From positions 1 to 64,000 of the forward strand of contig NZ_JAPDRF010000002.1 of the NCBI RefSeq assembly GCF_040706615.1: DNA of 64,000 bases. The letters are read 5' to 3'. The DNA is from Lentisalinibacter sediminis. Its GTDB lineage: Bacteria > Pseudomonadota > Gammaproteobacteria > Steroidobacterales > Woeseiaceae. The notes beneath the pieces are model-generated. The model saw nothing but the letters and a program-made list of their open reading frames with translations, was not told the DNA's origin and ran no database searches. This document shows, piece by piece, positions 52,049 through 60,031 of the stretch; the stretch's first letter is position 1, and every line of letters begins with the position of its first letter. A program made the translations under genes and the position numbers.

Positions 52049-52984
52049 GTGAAGGAAGAAGCAAGGACGCTTTCGGGGACGGGCGGGCCTGACCTCCATC
52101 TCTACGTCTGGCACCCGGACGAGGACAAGAGCAACGGCGACGCCGTGCAGATCATCCACGGGCTCGGGGAGCATGCCGGACGCTACCGGCGTCTGGCCGC
52201 GAGCCTGACCGACGCCGGCTATCTCGTCCTCGCCCACGACCAGCGCGGCCACGGACGCACCGCCCAGCGCGGCATCCCCGGCCACTTCGCCGATCAGGCC
52301 GGCTGGGACAAGGTGGTGCAAGACGTCGAGCGGACACGCCAGGAGGCGAAGGCGCTCAGGCCCGACGGCCGCCTGATCCTGCTCGGCCACAGCATGGGTT
52401 CCTACGTCGCGCAGAGCTACGCGCTGCGCCATCCGGTGAGCATGGACGCACTGGTGCTGTCCGGCTCCACCTTCGCCTCCCGCCTCCAGCTGCGGATCTT
52501 CCGCATCGTCGCCGCCATCGAGAAGCTGCGCCAGGGCTCCACCGGCCGCAGCCGGCTGCTGGACAAGCTCAGCTTCGGCGCGTTCAACAAGGAGTTCCGG
52601 CCGGCACGCACCGACTTCGACTGGCTGTCACGGGACGAGGCCGAAGTGGATGCCTACGTGACCGACCCGCTCTGCGGCGGACAGTCCACCAACCAGCTCT
52701 GGCGCGATCTCACCGGCGGCCTGATGGAGATCTCCTCCGTCCCGGCCCTGCGCCAGCTGCCTGCCAGCCTGCCCGTCTACATCCTGGGCGGCGAGAAGGA
52801 CCCGGTGGGCGGCGCGAAGGGCCTCACCCGGCTCCACGATGCCTACCGGGAGGCAGGGCTCGCCGGCACGACCCTGCGGCTCTATCCGGACGGGCGTCAC
52901 GAGATGTTCAACGAGACCAATCGGGACGAGGTCACCGCCGATCTTCTGGCCTGGCTGCGCTCGCCCTGGCAAGCGAAGCGGTAA
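52049..52984 (+). CDS. Alpha/beta-hydrolase, monoacylglycerol lipase-like
   Basis: 311 aa, cytoplasmic. VQIIHGLGEHAGRYRRLAASLTDAGYLVLAHDQRGHGRT is the lysophospholipase/serine aminopeptidase S33 signature; LLGHSMGSYVAQ holds the nucleophile serine, ILGGEKDPVGGA the Asp and DGRHEMFNE the His. Likely acts on acylglycerols or similar esters. The GTG start at 52049 has GAGGGGAAACC upstream. It follows the EAL gene by 105 bases; linkage to it is not clear. Confidence 0.87.
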   Translation: MKEEARTLSGTGGPDLHLYVWHPDEDKSNGDAVQIIHGLGEHAGRYRRLAASLTDAGYLVLAHDQRGHGRTAQRGIPGHFADQAGWDKVVQDVERTRQEAKALRPDGRLILLGHSMGSYVAQSYALRHPVSMDALVLSGSTFASRLQLRIFRIVAAIEKLRQGSTGRSRLLDKLSFGAFNKEFRPARTDFDWLSRDEAEVDAYVTDPLCGGQSTNQLWRDLTGGLMEISSVPALRQLPASLPVYILGGEKDPVGGAKGLTRLHDAYREAGLAGTTLRLYPDGRHEMFNETNRDEVTADLLAWLRSPWQAKR

Positions 52985-52990
52985 GGGGTA

Positions 52991-54040
52991 TCACCCCTCC
53001 GGCGGGTCTGCCGGATAACGGTGGACGCCGCCGCGGTAGTCCCGCACCTGCCACTCCGACGTGGCCTCGTCGCGCTCGGCCCAGGACGGGCCCAGCGGCG
53101 ACTTGCCGGCACCGCCGGGGATATCCAGCACGTAGGCCGGCTGGCACAGCCCGGACACCCGGCCCCTGAGTTCCTGCATCAGCGCACGGCCGGCCTCGAT
53201 GCCGGTACGGAATCGCGCCGTGCCCGGCGCCAGGTCGCAGTGATGCAGGTAGTAGGGCCGCACCCGGTGCTCCACCAGCCGGCGGAACAGCCGCTCCAGG
53301 GTATCCGCGTCGTCGTTTACGCCGCGCAGCAGCACCGACTGGCTCATCAGCGGTATGCCGGCGTCGGCGAGCCGGGCGCAGGCCGCGAGCGCCGCCTCGT
53401 CCAGCTCGTCCGGATGATTCACGTGCAGCACCAGCCAGACCGTCTGCCGCGCCGCCCGCAGCACGTCCACCAGCTCCGGCGTGATGCGTTCCGGCGCGGC
53501 CACCGGCACCCGGCTGTGCACGCGCAGGATGCGCACGTGCTCCGCCGTCGCCAGCCCGTCGACGATCTGTCCCAGGCGTCGCGGCGAGAGGATGAGCGGG
53601 TCGCCGCCGCTCAGGATGACTTCCCATAGCCGGGGCTGCGTGCGGATGTAGCCCAGCGCGGCCGTCAGTTCCTCACGGCCGAGCAGGCCGGCGTCCGCCT
53701 GACCGACGGTCTCGCGGCGGAAGCAGTAGCGGCAATAGACCGGGCACGTGGTGGTCGGCTGCAGCAGCAGGCGATCCGGGTAACGGTGCACGATGCCTTG
53801 CACCGGACTGTGGGCGCCGTCGCCGATGGGGTCGGCCAGCTCCCCGTCGAGCGCGGTCAGCTCGTCGGGGGACGGCAGGAACTGCAGCGCCACGCCCTCC
53901 GAGCCGGCGGCGATGCGTCGCGCGACGGCAGGGGTGACGGCGACGGCATAGCGCTCGGCCACGGCCCGCAGGCCGGGCAATGCCTCGGCGGGCACGAGAC
54001 CGGCCCGCGCGAGATCGTCGGCACTGGTGAGTCTCGTCAC
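52991..54040 (-). CDS. Radical SAM lysine 2,3-aminomutase-family protein (KamA/EpmB type)
   Basis: 349 aa. The radical SAM cysteines are Cys99, Cys103 and Cys106 in TTTCPVYCRYCFRRE; VILSGGDPL, RVHSRVPV and HVNHPDELDE are typical, and Lys313 in DIPGGAGKSPLG is the expected pyridoxal-phosphate lysine. Family members move an amino group on lysine, either free lysine or, as EpmB, for elongation factor P modification. No efp or epmA is in the window, so the role is open. GTG start at 54040. It ends up directly behind a TonB receptor gene with an 11-base gap. Confidence 0.85.
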   Translation of the reverse strand: MTRLTSADDLARAGLVPAEALPGLRAVAERYAVAVTPAVARRIAAGSEGVALQFLPSPDELTALDGELADPIGDGAHSPVQGIVHRYPDRLLLQPTTTCPVYCRYCFRRETVGQADAGLLGREELTAALGYIRTQPRLWEVILSGGDPLILSPRRLGQIVDGLATAEHVRILRVHSRVPVAAPERITPELVDVLRAARQTVWLVLHVNHPDELDEAALAACARLADAGIPLMSQSVLLRGVNDDADTLERLFRRLVEHRVRPYYLHHCDLAPGTARFRTGIEAGRALMQELRGRVSGLCQPAYVLDIPGGAGKSPLGPSWAERDEATSEWQVRDYRGGVHRYPADPPEG

Positions 54041-54050
54041 GGCCGCGCGC

Positions 54051-55952
54051 CTACCAGGAGTAGCGGGCCTGCAGGCTCACCTGACGCCGGGGTGCCGGCG
54101 TGCCGGGGAACTCGCGGAAGTCGCTGTTGGTGACGTTGTCGGCCACCAGGCTGAGATCGAGCCGCGCCAGCGGCCGCCAGAACAGCGCCAGGGACGCGGC
54201 GAAAGCATCGTCCGAGCCGGTGCGCAGCGGGTTGTCCGCCTGGCGCCGGAGCTCGGTGTCCATCGCCAGCCGCCAGGCCGCGGCGAAGTCGTACTCCAGC
54301 GCCACGGTCAGCCGCTGGCGGGCGTAGTTCAGCGCGTAGTAACTCGCGTCCACCGCCGCGGTGCCGTAATCCGCGTCCTTGTCCAGCCAGGCGTAGCCGG
54401 CGCGCAGCGTCAGGCGGGACCACGCGCAGGCGAGATAGAGTTCAGCGCCGAGCACCTCCACGTCCACCGGATTCGCCTGGCGGACGAAGGGTGCGCCGGA
54501 GAGGAAGGTCCAGTCGACGAGGCCGTCGTCGTCGCGGCGAAACACGGTGGCCTCGGCGCGCCAGCTCTCCGCGACGTGGGTATAGCCCAGCTCCAGCGTG
54601 CGGGCGGTCTCGCGTCCCAGCGCGGGATTGCCGCCGAACAGCCCGTCGGGGGGCGAGGCCAGGGCCGTGTAGCCCGGCACCTGGGAGGTCTCTGCCCAGG
54701 ACAGCCGCCAGGTGCGCTCGGCCGCTGCGGCCTGCTGCCGCCAGGCGACGAAGGCGCTCGGCAGGAGTTCGCTGCCCTCCCGGTTGGTCCAGTCCAGCCG
54801 CGCACCCAGCCCGAACTCCAGCTCGCCGGCCCCCGCCGGCCGGGTCATCGACGGCATCAGCGCGGCGCTCGCATAGCTGCGGCTCGCGAACGGCCCCTCC
54901 GTCAGGTCCGTGGAACTGACCAGTTCGTCGGCGGTGGCCTGCAGGGAATAGCGCAGGTCCACCGCCGCGCCGTCCCGGCGGCCGTGCAGCGCGATGCCGC
55001 CGGCGCGGGTCTCGTGGTCGAAGGCGCCGGGCACGCCGGACTCCGCCGTGCGCCGGTCGAAGTCGTAGTCGTCTTCCAGGTTGCGGTACCAGGCACCCGC
55101 CTCCCACCAGCCGGTGCCCGCGGTTTCCTGGCGATGATTCAGCACGGCCAGCGTGGTCTGGGTGTGGTCGGTCTCCGGCAGGCTCGCAAAGCCCGTGTAG
55201 GCGCCGGGCCAGCCGTAGAACTTGTCCTGGTAGGCGAGCAGCAGATCCGTCTGGCCACCCGCAATGCCGCGCTGGGCGCGGAAGGCGTAACGCTCGAAAT
55301 CGTGATCGCCGTTGTCCCGGCTGCCGTCGCCGCTGGAGGTGGCCACGGCGAACTCGGCGCCGATGTCGTCGGCAGCCCGAACCGCCGCGCGGGCGCTCAG
55401 GAAACGCAGTCCGTCCGTGCCGAGGCCGGCGCCGGCGTCGTAACCCGGGTCCAGGGGTGCGAACCGGTAGCCGACCGTGGCCACCGTGGAATTGAAGCCG
55501 CCCAGTGCGTTATCCGCGCCGGTCAACAGCGCCGGCGCCGTCAGCATGGCGGGCGGCGCCGGCAGCTCGGCGAAGTAGTGTCCCGTCTGCGGGTCCAGCA
55601 GGTTGACCGCGCCGAGCCGGAAACCGGTGTTCTCGAACAGGCCGCCCCGCACGCTGACGTCCGCCTGGCCCTCGGCGAGGCCCCGGGACTGCACGTCGAT
55701 GCGGGGGTCGTAGCGCAGCGCCGTCACGGGCGAGGCGAAGGTGCTGGCCGGCGCCTCGAGGGCGACCCGGCGGGCGGTCACCAGGATGGTTTCCACCGTG
55801 GCGGCGCCGGCGTCGCCGCCAACGTCGGCCGCGTCACCGGCGGCCCCGGTCTCGTCGGATTCGTCCCCGGCCGCGCTCGCCGGCGGCGGAACGGCCAGCA
55901 GGCAAAGCAGGGCCGTGGAGGCAGCGGTCAGTGGTCGTAGTCTGGCTCTCAT
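54051..55952 (-). CDS. TonB-dependent outer-membrane receptor
   Basis: 633 aa. Signal peptide (RARLRPLTAASTALLCLLAVPPPASA), a candidate TonB box region (VETILVTARR), a plug domain (ADVSVRGGLFENTGFRLGAVNLLDPQTGHYFAELP) and a 22-strand-type barrel with many aromatic-flanked strands. The barrel ends with the C-terminal aromatic (QARYSW), as required for outer-membrane insertion. The ligand is unknown. It precedes the radical SAM gene by 10 bases, suggesting co-expression. Confidence 0.9.
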   Translation of the reverse strand: MRARLRPLTAASTALLCLLAVPPPASAAGDESDETGAAGDAADVGGDAGAATVETILVTARRVALEAPASTFASPVTALRYDPRIDVQSRGLAEGQADVSVRGGLFENTGFRLGAVNLLDPQTGHYFAELPAPPAMLTAPALLTGADNALGGFNSTVATVGYRFAPLDPGYDAGAGLGTDGLRFLSARAAVRAADDIGAEFAVATSSGDGSRDNGDHDFERYAFRAQRGIAGGQTDLLLAYQDKFYGWPGAYTGFASLPETDHTQTTLAVLNHRQETAGTGWWEAGAWYRNLEDDYDFDRRTAESGVPGAFDHETRAGGIALHGRRDGAAVDLRYSLQATADELVSSTDLTEGPFASRSYASAALMPSMTRPAGAGELEFGLGARLDWTNREGSELLPSAFVAWRQQAAAAERTWRLSWAETSQVPGYTALASPPDGLFGGNPALGRETARTLELGYTHVAESWRAEATVFRRDDDGLVDWTFLSGAPFVRQANPVDVEVLGAELYLACAWSRLTLRAGYAWLDKDADYGTAAVDASYYALNYARQRLTVALEYDFAAAWRLAMDTELRRQADNPLRTGSDDAFAASLALFWRPLARLDLSLVADNVTNSDFREFPGTPAPRRQVSLQARYSW

Positions 55953-56060
55953 TCCGGCTTCCGGAGGAAAGCGACAGGGGATCACAGCCCCCGTTCCTGC
56001 GCAAGCGGCGGCGCATGTTAGGCTGACGGGCACAGTGACAACGGATCAAAGGAGACCCGG

Positions 56061-56720
56061 ATGGCCAGTATCCTGATCACCGGTGCAAACCGGGGTATCG
56101 GACTCGAACTCTGCCGTCAGCTCAAGGAGCGCGGTGACGACGTGATCGCCGTCTGCCGCAGCCCGAGCCCGGAGCTGGAGCAGCTCGGCGTCGAGATCAT
56201 CGAGCACATCGATGTGGCCAGCGACGACAACGTGGAGCAGCTGCGCTACGCGCTGGAAGGCCGCCAGATCGACGTGCTGATCAACAACGCCGGCATGCTC
56301 AGACCCGACGATATCGACACCGTGCAGTACGACGACATGGTGAAACTGTTCCAGGTGAATACCCTCGGACCGCTGCGGGTCACCCGGGCGCTGCTGGACA
56401 ACCTGCAGGGAGGCTCCAAAGTGGCCATCGTCTCGAGCCGCGTGGGCTCCATCGGCGACAACGGCTCCGGCAACAACTATGCCTACCGCACCTCCAAGGC
56501 CGCCGTGAACATGGTGGGCAAGAACCTGAGCCACGACCTCAAGCCCCGTGGCATCCCGGTGGCACTGCTGCACCCGGGCATGGTCGCCACCGAAATGACC
56601 GGCGGCCGCGGTATCGCGCCCGAGAAGGCGGCCGCAGGCCTCATCCAGCGCATCGACGAGCTGAACCTGGACAACACAGGCAGCTTCTGGCACGCCGAGG
56701 GCGAAGAGCTCCCCTGGTAG
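56061..56720 (+). CDS. Short-chain dehydrogenase/reductase
   Basis: 219 aa. ILITGANRGIGLELCRQL (TGxxxGIG cofactor loop), DVLINNAGM (NNAG), SRVGSIGD, and the catalytic YAYRTSK (Tyr-x3-Lys) are all visible. It reduces a carbonyl or oxidises an alcohol with NAD(P)H; substrate unknown. AAAGGAG precedes the ATG. Its stop codon TAG is the first bases of a palindromic repeat (GGTAGGAGGG). Confidence 0.93.
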   Translation: MASILITGANRGIGLELCRQLKERGDDVIAVCRSPSPELEQLGVEIIEHIDVASDDNVEQLRYALEGRQIDVLINNAGMLRPDDIDTVQYDDMVKLFQVNTLGPLRVTRALLDNLQGGSKVAIVSSRVGSIGDNGSGNNYAYRTSKAAVNMVGKNLSHDLKPRGIPVALLHPGMVATEMTGGRGIAPEKAAAGLIQRIDELNLDNTGSFWHAEGEELPW

Positions 56721-56807
56721 GAGGGCTGTAGGAGGGCCTTCAGGCCCGATTCGTTGTCGGGGCTAAAGCCCCTCCTACTGGGTGATCGGGCCTGAAGGCC
56801 CTCCTAC
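56717..56807. repeat. REP-like extragenic palindromic repeat, copy 2 (compound)
   Basis: A truncated unit GTAGGAGGGCT at 56717-56727, a full unit GTAGGAGGGCCTTCAGGCCCGAT...GGGGCTAAAGCCCCTCCTAC at 56728-56778, and a third half ATCGGGCCTGAAGGCCCTCCTAC ending at 56807. It is a tandem version of the copy at 24887. The first GTAG provides the TAG stop of the SDR gene. It lies between convergent genes. Confidence 0.85.
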
Positions 56808-56818
56808 GGGGTTCTCTA

Positions 56819-58672
56819 TCAGTACGGGGCGGCGCCCGTGATGGCATGGTAGAGCATGTTCAGCCCCGGGTTGAAGCAGCCGTCGCCGTGGACGTGGTCC
56901 CTGCCGGGCACCAGCTGTTGGTGCGGCTCGTCGTGCAGGGTGACGCCGAACAGCGCGGGAGAGACACGGGAAGCGGCCTGCTCCGCGCGCTCGTAGATGG
57001 TCTCGTCTTCCTTGATGGTCGCCAGTACCACGAGATCGTCGATCCGATCCTCCGGCACCGTCAGCGGGTTGTCCGAGAGGATGACGAAATCGGCCAGCTT
57101 ACCCGGCGTGATGCTGCCCTTGTGGCTCTCCTCGAAGTGCTGCCAGGCGGGCCAGATCGTCATCGCTTTCAGCGCAGTCTCGACCGGCACCCGGTGCATC
57201 GGACCGAGTATGTCGCCGGTCCTCGACCGGCGCGTCACCGTGGCAGACAGGACGCGCATGGAGTTGGGCAGCGCCACCGGCGCATCGTGGTGGCTGCCGA
57301 ACATCATGCCCCGGTCCAGCACCCAGCCGGTCGGCGAGATGTTCTCCGCACGCTCGGGACCGAGCACCGACTCCCGGTGCCAGTCGCCCCAGTAGAAGGT
57401 GTGCATCGGGAACAGCGACGGGAAGATGTCCAGCTCGTCCAGTTCCGCGACCTGGTCGAACCGCAGTGTCTGGCCGTGGATCAGCACCGGCCGGTTGCGG
57501 GCCTCCGGGTACTTCTCCCGCGCCGAGCGGACCGCCGTGATGAACTGGTCGATGGCCGCGTCGCCGTTGGCGTGGCAGAGGATCTGCCAGCCGTTCGCGA
57601 ACGCCTTCTCGACGGCCTCGACGGCAGTCTCCCCCGTGATGGCGCCATAGCCCCTGTATTCCTCCGACTGGCCTTCCGGCACCACGTGATACGGCTCCGT
57701 CAGGAAAGCGGTCTTGCCCTGGGGGGAGCCGTCGATGGTGAGCTTCGCGCCGCCGACGCGGAACCGGTTCTCGTACTGCATGGAGGGCCTGATGTCGTCC
57801 ACCTCCAGGATGTCCGGATAGGCCACCAGGTCCACCAGGAGATCGCCCTTTTCGGCGACGCGACGCATGGTGTCCAGCGAATCCTGCATGGCACGGCCTT
57901 CCTGGACAGTGGTGTAGCCGAAGGACGCGGCGAGCTTCGTACCCTGGATGGTGAGGAACTCGTTCACCTCGTCATCGAACTGCGCGGCGAGCCGCGAGAT
58001 CATATAGAAGAACGCGTACTCTTCCATCACGCCGTTCGGCTGATTCGATTCGGCTTCCCGCCGGAAAACGCCGCCTTCGGGATCCTTCGTCGCAGCCGTG
58101 ATTCCCGCCATCTCCAGCGCCTTGGTATTGGCGACGCCGAGGTGGCCGGACTGGTGGATGATGAGGACGGGGTATTCGGTGGAAACGGCGTCCAGCTCCT
58201 GGCGGGTGGGGTGGCGCTGCTCGGCCAGCTGGGAGTCGTCATAGCCGAAGCCGGCGATCCAGCCGACCCGCTCGACGGCCGTCGGATTCTGCTCCGTCCA
58301 GTCGGTGAGCAGCTTCTGCAGCGCCGGGATGTCGCTGCCCAGGCCATCGGGCGGCGGCAACAGGTTCGCCGTGGAGGCCTGCAGCCCGATCATATAGCCG
58401 TGGCCGTGGGAGTCCACGAACCCGGGCAGCATCGTGCGGCCGGCGAGATCCACCCGGCGGGTGTCCGCCCCCGCCGTCTCCAGAACCTCTGCCTCGCTGC
58501 CCACCGCGAGGATGCGGCCGTCACGCACGGCGACGGCCTCTGCGGCAGGCTTCGCATCATCGATCGTGATGATGGTGCCGTTGTGATAGATCGTGTCTGC
58601 CGGCTCGGCGGCTACCGCCCCGGACGCGAGGATACTCGTGATGAGGGCGACGGCCCCGGCGAATCTGGTCAT
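56819..58672 (-). CDS. Exported amidohydrolase family protein (amidohydrolase 3 type)
   Basis: 617 aa with a signal peptide (TRFAGAVALITSILASGAVA). DLAGRTMLPGFVDSHGHGYMIG is the N-terminal metal site; GVFRREAESNQPNG, ILCHANGDAAIDQFITAVR and HTFYWGDWHRESVLGPERAENISP..MFGSHHDAP give the remaining metal ligands of the YtcJ-like amidohydrolase 3 group. It probably hydrolyses an amide or imide in the periplasm; substrate unknown. Its ATG overlaps the stop of the VOC gene by four bases, so the two are co-translated. Confidence 0.85.
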   Translation of the reverse strand: MTRFAGAVALITSILASGAVAAEPADTIYHNGTIITIDDAKPAAEAVAVRDGRILAVGSEAEVLETAGADTRRVDLAGRTMLPGFVDSHGHGYMIGLQASTANLLPPPDGLGSDIPALQKLLTDWTEQNPTAVERVGWIAGFGYDDSQLAEQRHPTRQELDAVSTEYPVLIIHQSGHLGVANTKALEMAGITAATKDPEGGVFRREAESNQPNGVMEEYAFFYMISRLAAQFDDEVNEFLTIQGTKLAASFGYTTVQEGRAMQDSLDTMRRVAEKGDLLVDLVAYPDILEVDDIRPSMQYENRFRVGGAKLTIDGSPQGKTAFLTEPYHVVPEGQSEEYRGYGAITGETAVEAVEKAFANGWQILCHANGDAAIDQFITAVRSAREKYPEARNRPVLIHGQTLRFDQVAELDELDIFPSLFPMHTFYWGDWHRESVLGPERAENISPTGWVLDRGMMFGSHHDAPVALPNSMRVLSATVTRRSRTGDILGPMHRVPVETALKAMTIWPAWQHFEESHKGSITPGKLADFVILSDNPLTVPEDRIDDLVVLATIKEDETIYERAEQAASRVSPALFGVTLHDEPHQQLVPGRDHVHGDGCFNPGLNMLYHAITGAAPY

Positions 58673-59457
58673 CCTTCATTTCCCATAATACGCAGCATGT
58701 AGAAGTGTGCGCCCTGATCGTCCTGCACGACGGTCAGACGCCCGACCGGGATCTCGAACGGCTCGGCGTGGACCGTACCGCCGAGCTCCTTCACCTTCGC
58801 GACACGGGCATCGACGTCGTCTACTGCGAAATAGACGCTCCAATGTGAAGGCATGTCGCCCCACTGCTCGTTCATCTGCAGGAGGCCGCCGTTGGTCTGG
58901 TTCCCGTTGCAGATCAGGTAGTAGGTCGTGGGGGCGTCGTCATTCAGTGTGTAGTCCCAGCCGAAAACGCCCTTGTAGAACTCCCGCGCGCCGTCGATGT
59001 CGCGGACCGCGAGTTCGTTCCAGCAGAAAGAACCGGGCTCGTTGCATTTGGCGGCTCCCTTGTGCGCGAGCGGTCGCCAGAGGCTGAGCGCGGCGCCCTC
59101 CCGATCCGTGACCACCGCCATGTGGCCGGCGTCGAATACCTGGATGGGCGGCATGGCGACCTTGCCGCCGTGCTTCTCGACGCGGCCGACCACCGCGTCG
59201 AGGTCCGCGACGGTGACGTAGCTCGACCAAACGCCGGGCACGCCCTGCTGCTGCATCTCGTCGGGCATCTGGCCGAGCCCGGCGACTTCGTCCCCGTCAT
59301 GCCTGAACATGACGTAAGGCGGGCCGCCGCCGGTATCCTGCTCCTCTGCCGTCCAGTCGAACAGCTGTCCGTAGAAACGCTTCGCCCTGGCGACGTCTTT
59401 CGCCATCAGGTCGACCCAGCTGAAGGTGCCGGGTGGGTAGGTTTCGAACCGTGCCAT
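58669..59457 (-). CDS. VOC-family protein with two glyoxalase-like domains
   Basis: 262 aa. Domain 1: FSWVDLMAKDVARAKRFYGQLFDW..GHMAVVTDREGAALSLWRP; domain 2: FCWNELAVRDIDGAREFYKGVFGWDYTL..PVGRLTVVQDDQGAHFYMLR. This is the vicinal oxygen chelate fold duplicated, as in glyoxalase-like or antibiotic-binding relatives. Ligand unknown. The ATG at 59457 has GGGGGGC upstream. Coupled with the amidohydrolase gene downstream. Confidence 0.88.
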   Translation of the reverse strand: MARFETYPPGTFSWVDLMAKDVARAKRFYGQLFDWTAEEQDTGGGPPYVMFRHDGDEVAGLGQMPDEMQQQGVPGVWSSYVTVADLDAVVGRVEKHGGKVAMPPIQVFDAGHMAVVTDREGAALSLWRPLAHKGAAKCNEPGSFCWNELAVRDIDGAREFYKGVFGWDYTLNDDAPTTYYLICNGNQTNGGLLQMNEQWGDMPSHWSVYFAVDDVDARVAKVKELGGTVHAEPFEIPVGRLTVVQDDQGAHFYMLRIMGNEG

Positions 59458-59620
59458 GGTGCCCCCCGATTGTGCCTCTATTTCGAAAGTGTGCACCAGC
59501 ACCGGCGGATGCGCCAGCCGCAGCGGCGGCAAGCACGAGACCGTCGGCCTACATCGCGACCGTCATCCGAGCGCAGGCGCGCGCCCCTGTTTCCACCTCT
59601 CGGTTATCGTCCCACTCCGC

Positions 59621-60031
59621 CTACTCCTGGTGGTTCGGATAGTCGAAGTTGTGGCAATCGGCGCAGAGCGGCTTCTTGCTCGAATGCTCACCGTGGCATT
59701 CGACACAAGGCACATCCTGGCCGTAGTGCAGGCTGTCGTGAGGGTTCTGCCCGCTCTCCTCTTCCGTTTCACGTGCGGTCGCCGCCACGATCTCCTCCAT
59801 ACCGTGACACTTCAGACAGGCGCCGTCTTCCGGATAGCCGGCGGGCTGATCGACCCCATGGCAGGCGCTGCACCTGCCCTTCTCGTAGAGTCTCGCGTGG
59901 TACTCGCGCCCCTCGATACCATCGAAGTCCTGGAGCTCGCCGTAAGCGAATGTTCCGGCGCCAAGCACTGCCATTACCAGGCAGGTCGCAGTCACATTAC
60001 GGACAGTAAGGATAGTGCTCGGCAGTTTCAT
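59621..60031 (-). CDS. Periplasmic tetraheme cytochrome c subunit of a respiratory reductase
   Basis: 136 aa. N-terminal signal or anchor (VTATCLVMAVLGAGTFAYG) and four CXXCH heme motifs at residues 54-58 (CSACH), 72-76 (CLKCH), 109-113 (CVECH) and 123-127 (CADCH). The spacing resembles the cytochrome c3-type domain of Shewanella flavocytochrome c. It overlaps the flavoprotein gene by four bases, so the two should be made together and form an electron-transfer pair. GAGGAG precedes the ATG. Confidence 0.9.
   Translation of the reverse strand: MKLPSTILTVRNVTATCLVMAVLGAGTFAYGELQDFDGIEGREYHARLYEKGRCSACHGVDQPAGYPEDGACLKCHGMEEIVAATARETEEESGQNPHDSLHYGQDVPCVECHGEHSSKKPLCADCHNFDYPNHQE

Noticed and set aside
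55953..56060. Possible cobalamin or other riboswitch upstream of the TonB receptor
   Set aside because: The 108-base gap is too short and lacks the conserved B12-box core; no supporting structure could be drawn.
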